Shown: piece by piece, positions 5,294 through 6,129 of the stretch
How positions within the stretch are numbered: the stretch's first letter is position 1
Layout: every line of letters starts with the position of its first letter
Assembly (NCBI GenBank): GCA_015661135.1
Contig: JACVXW010000191.1
Span: forward strand, 1-6,129
Direction of reading: 5' to 3'
Source of the DNA: Chloroflexota bacterium
GTDB lineage: Bacteria; Chloroflexota; Limnocylindria; Limnocylindrales; CSP1-4
Length of the DNA: 6,129 nt
Notes under the pieces: model-generated
Seen by the model: only the letters and a program-made list of their open reading frames with translations
Database searches by the model: none
What the model was told of the DNA's origin: nothing
Translations under genes and position numbers: made by a program

Positions 5294-5698
5294 ATGGATG
5301 ATTCGCGCTGGGAGCCCGGCATGCCGGTGCTCGATCGCCAGCCCCCAGCCCCTGCCCCGGCGTCGGCGCTCCGCGCGATCCCCGAAACCGCCCCCACGCC
5401 GCTCCAGCGGCACTACATCAACCTGTCGGCGATCGCGCTCGTCGCGGGCTTCATCGCGATCACTGCCCTGGAGACGGGATCGACGCTCCAAAGCCCGCTC
5501 GTCAAGCTTTGCATCCTGTTGGCAGCGCCGATCCTCATCGTGACGACGGCGGACGCCGGTCTCCGAATCTGGCGGTCCGCCTGGGCGTGGATGCCGATCA
5601 ACCGAAATCGCGGGCTGTTCCGGCTCACCTGGCTCGCGGCCGCGGGCCTCGGGATCGCCGTGTTCGCCGGCGCGGCGTGGCTGGCGCTGACGGCATGA
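5294..5698 (+). CDS. Small membrane protein with three predicted helices, unknown function
   Basis: A 134-residue protein that I do not recognise. The first 40 residues are hydrophilic and rich in Pro and Ala (residues 18-37), then come three hydrophobic stretches that could span the membrane: about 41-60 (YINLSAIALVAGFIAITALE), 68-90 (SPLVKLCILLAAPILIVTTA) and 109-131 (FRLTWLAAAGLGIAVFAGAA). The Arg- and Trp-containing loop between helices 2 and 3 (RIWRSAWAWMPINRNRG) is positively charged and by the positive-inside rule is likely cytoplasmic. There is no signal peptide and no catalytic motif. The ATG at 5294 is preferred over an internal ATG (codon 10) because it sits 7 bases after a TACACT box. 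Its stop overlaps an ATG (ATGA at 5695-5698). It lies on the same strand between purE and the NUDIX gene, but nothing in the sequence ties it to nucleotide metabolism. Confidence 0.75.
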   Translation: MDDSRWEPGMPVLDRQPPAPAPASALRAIPETAPTPLQRHYINLSAIALVAGFIAITALETGSTLQSPLVKLCILLAAPILIVTTADAGLRIWRSAWAWMPINRNRGLFRLTWLAAAGLGIAVFAGAAWLALTA

Positions 5699-5739
5699 CG
5701 GCGAGCGCCCACCGCGTGGTGCACGGCGGCCCCGCGTGA
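5695..5739 (+). other. 14-codon bridging ORF with ATGA and GTGA overlaps
   Basis: An ATG at 5695 overlaps the TGA of the membrane-protein gene (ATGA), reads 14 codons (MTASAHRVVHGGPA), and ends with a TGA at 5737-5739 that overlaps the GTG of the NUDIX gene (GTGA, 5736-5739). The arrangement would let terminating ribosomes pass from one gene to the next by reinitiation. The peptide has no recognisable features and no Shine-Dalgarno, so this may be coincidence. Confidence 0.25.
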
Positions 5740-6129
5740 CGCAGGGCGATCGGGGTCGCGACGCGCGGAGCACGGACATCGAGTCCGGGCACGGCGTTCC
5801 CGACTGGATCGCGGCGGATCAGAACTTCTGCTCGCGCTGCGGCGCGTCGCTCCAGTTCGGGGCCGTGGACGGCGAGGACCGCCACCGCTCCAGCTGCGCT
5901 GCATGCGGGCACATCGCCTATGTCAACCCCCGCCTTGTCGTGACGACCCTGCCGCTGACCGAGGATGGGCGGGTGATCCTCCTCCGGCGCGGGATTGAAC
6001 CCGGGCGCGGCGCGTGGGCGCAGCCGGGCGGCTTCCTCGAGGTGGACGAAACGATCGGCGAGGCCGCCGCCCGCGAGGCACTCGAAGAGACGGGTCTGAT
6101 CGTGGAGCCGGGCGAGATCATCGGCCTCT
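5736..6129 (+). CDS. Zinc-ribbon NUDIX hydrolase (3' truncated)
   Basis: The first 131 codons of a NUDIX hydrolase; the gene runs off the window end. An N-terminal zinc ribbon is formed by C32-x2-C35 (FCSRCG) and C54-x2-C57 (CAACGHIAYVNP), matching the Nudix N-terminal zinc-ribbon type. The NUDIX fold follows, with WAQPGGFLE (94-102) and a complete NUDIX box from G99: GFLEVDE, then seven residues, then REALEETGL, including E105, R113, E114, E117 and E118, which coordinate the metal. NUDIX enzymes hydrolyse a nucleoside diphosphate linked to another group (for example ADP-ribose, NADH or damaged nucleotides); the substrate cannot be told from this part. Unlike NudC proper, the C-terminal substrate motif is beyond the window. 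The GTG at 5736 is the only start codon found in frame between the upstream gene's stop and the zinc ribbon; no Shine-Dalgarno or TAnnnT box precedes it, so coupling to upstream translation is plausible. Confidence 0.9.
   Translation, partial: MTQGDRGRDARSTDIESGHGVPDWIAADQNFCSRCGASLQFGAVDGEDRHRSSCAACGHIAYVNPRLVVTTLPLTEDGRVILLRRGIEPGRGAWAQPGGFLEVDETIGEAAAREALEETGLIVEPGEIIGL

Overview
The window is a high-GC (roughly 68-70% by eye) bacterial chromosome segment with dense genes, GTG as well as ATG starts, and almost no Shine-Dalgarno sequences at the first gene of each transcription unit. No mobile element, phage gene, CRISPR array, tRNA or rRNA is visible. The base composition and protein style fit a soil or freshwater high-GC lineage such as Chloroflexota (Limnocylindria-like) or Actinomycetota. 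That placement is a low-confidence inference from the sequence alone.

Layout. (1) Positions 2-937 (+) are the C-terminal 311 codons of a BNR/Asp-box beta-propeller protein (sialidase-like); its N-terminus lies outside the window. (2) Positions 938-1220 are a convergent intergenic region with GC-rich hairpins and a short tandem repeat. (3) On the minus strand, reading leftwards from 2937, a 16S rRNA A1408-type methyltransferase of the KamB/NpmA family (2302-2937) is followed after 10 bases by an inosine-uridine-type nucleoside hydrolase (1221-2291). (4) Divergently, from 2978 on the plus strand, a 585-residue protein joins an N-terminal GrpB/UPF0157 domain to a full PurK. It is followed by purE (4737-5237), a three-helix membrane protein (5294-5698), and the start of a zinc-ribbon NUDIX hydrolase (5736 to the window end), joined to the membrane gene by overlapping ATGA/GTGA junctions.

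Functional theme. The central 5 kb is about purines and nucleotides: PurK and PurE make the CAIR intermediate of de novo purine synthesis, the nucleoside hydrolase releases bases from nucleosides, the NUDIX enzyme probably cleaves a nucleotide derivative, and the methyltransferase probably modifies an adenine of 16S rRNA.

Most notable points: the in-frame GrpB-PurK fusion with no usable internal start; a repeated layout in which four genes have a TAnnnT hexamer 7-8 bases before the start codon and no Shine-Dalgarno (candidate leaderless transcription), while purE inside its operon has a strong one; two such promoters back to back in a 40-base gap; and an aminoglycoside-resistance-type rRNA methyltransferase homologue in what looks like ordinary chromosome.
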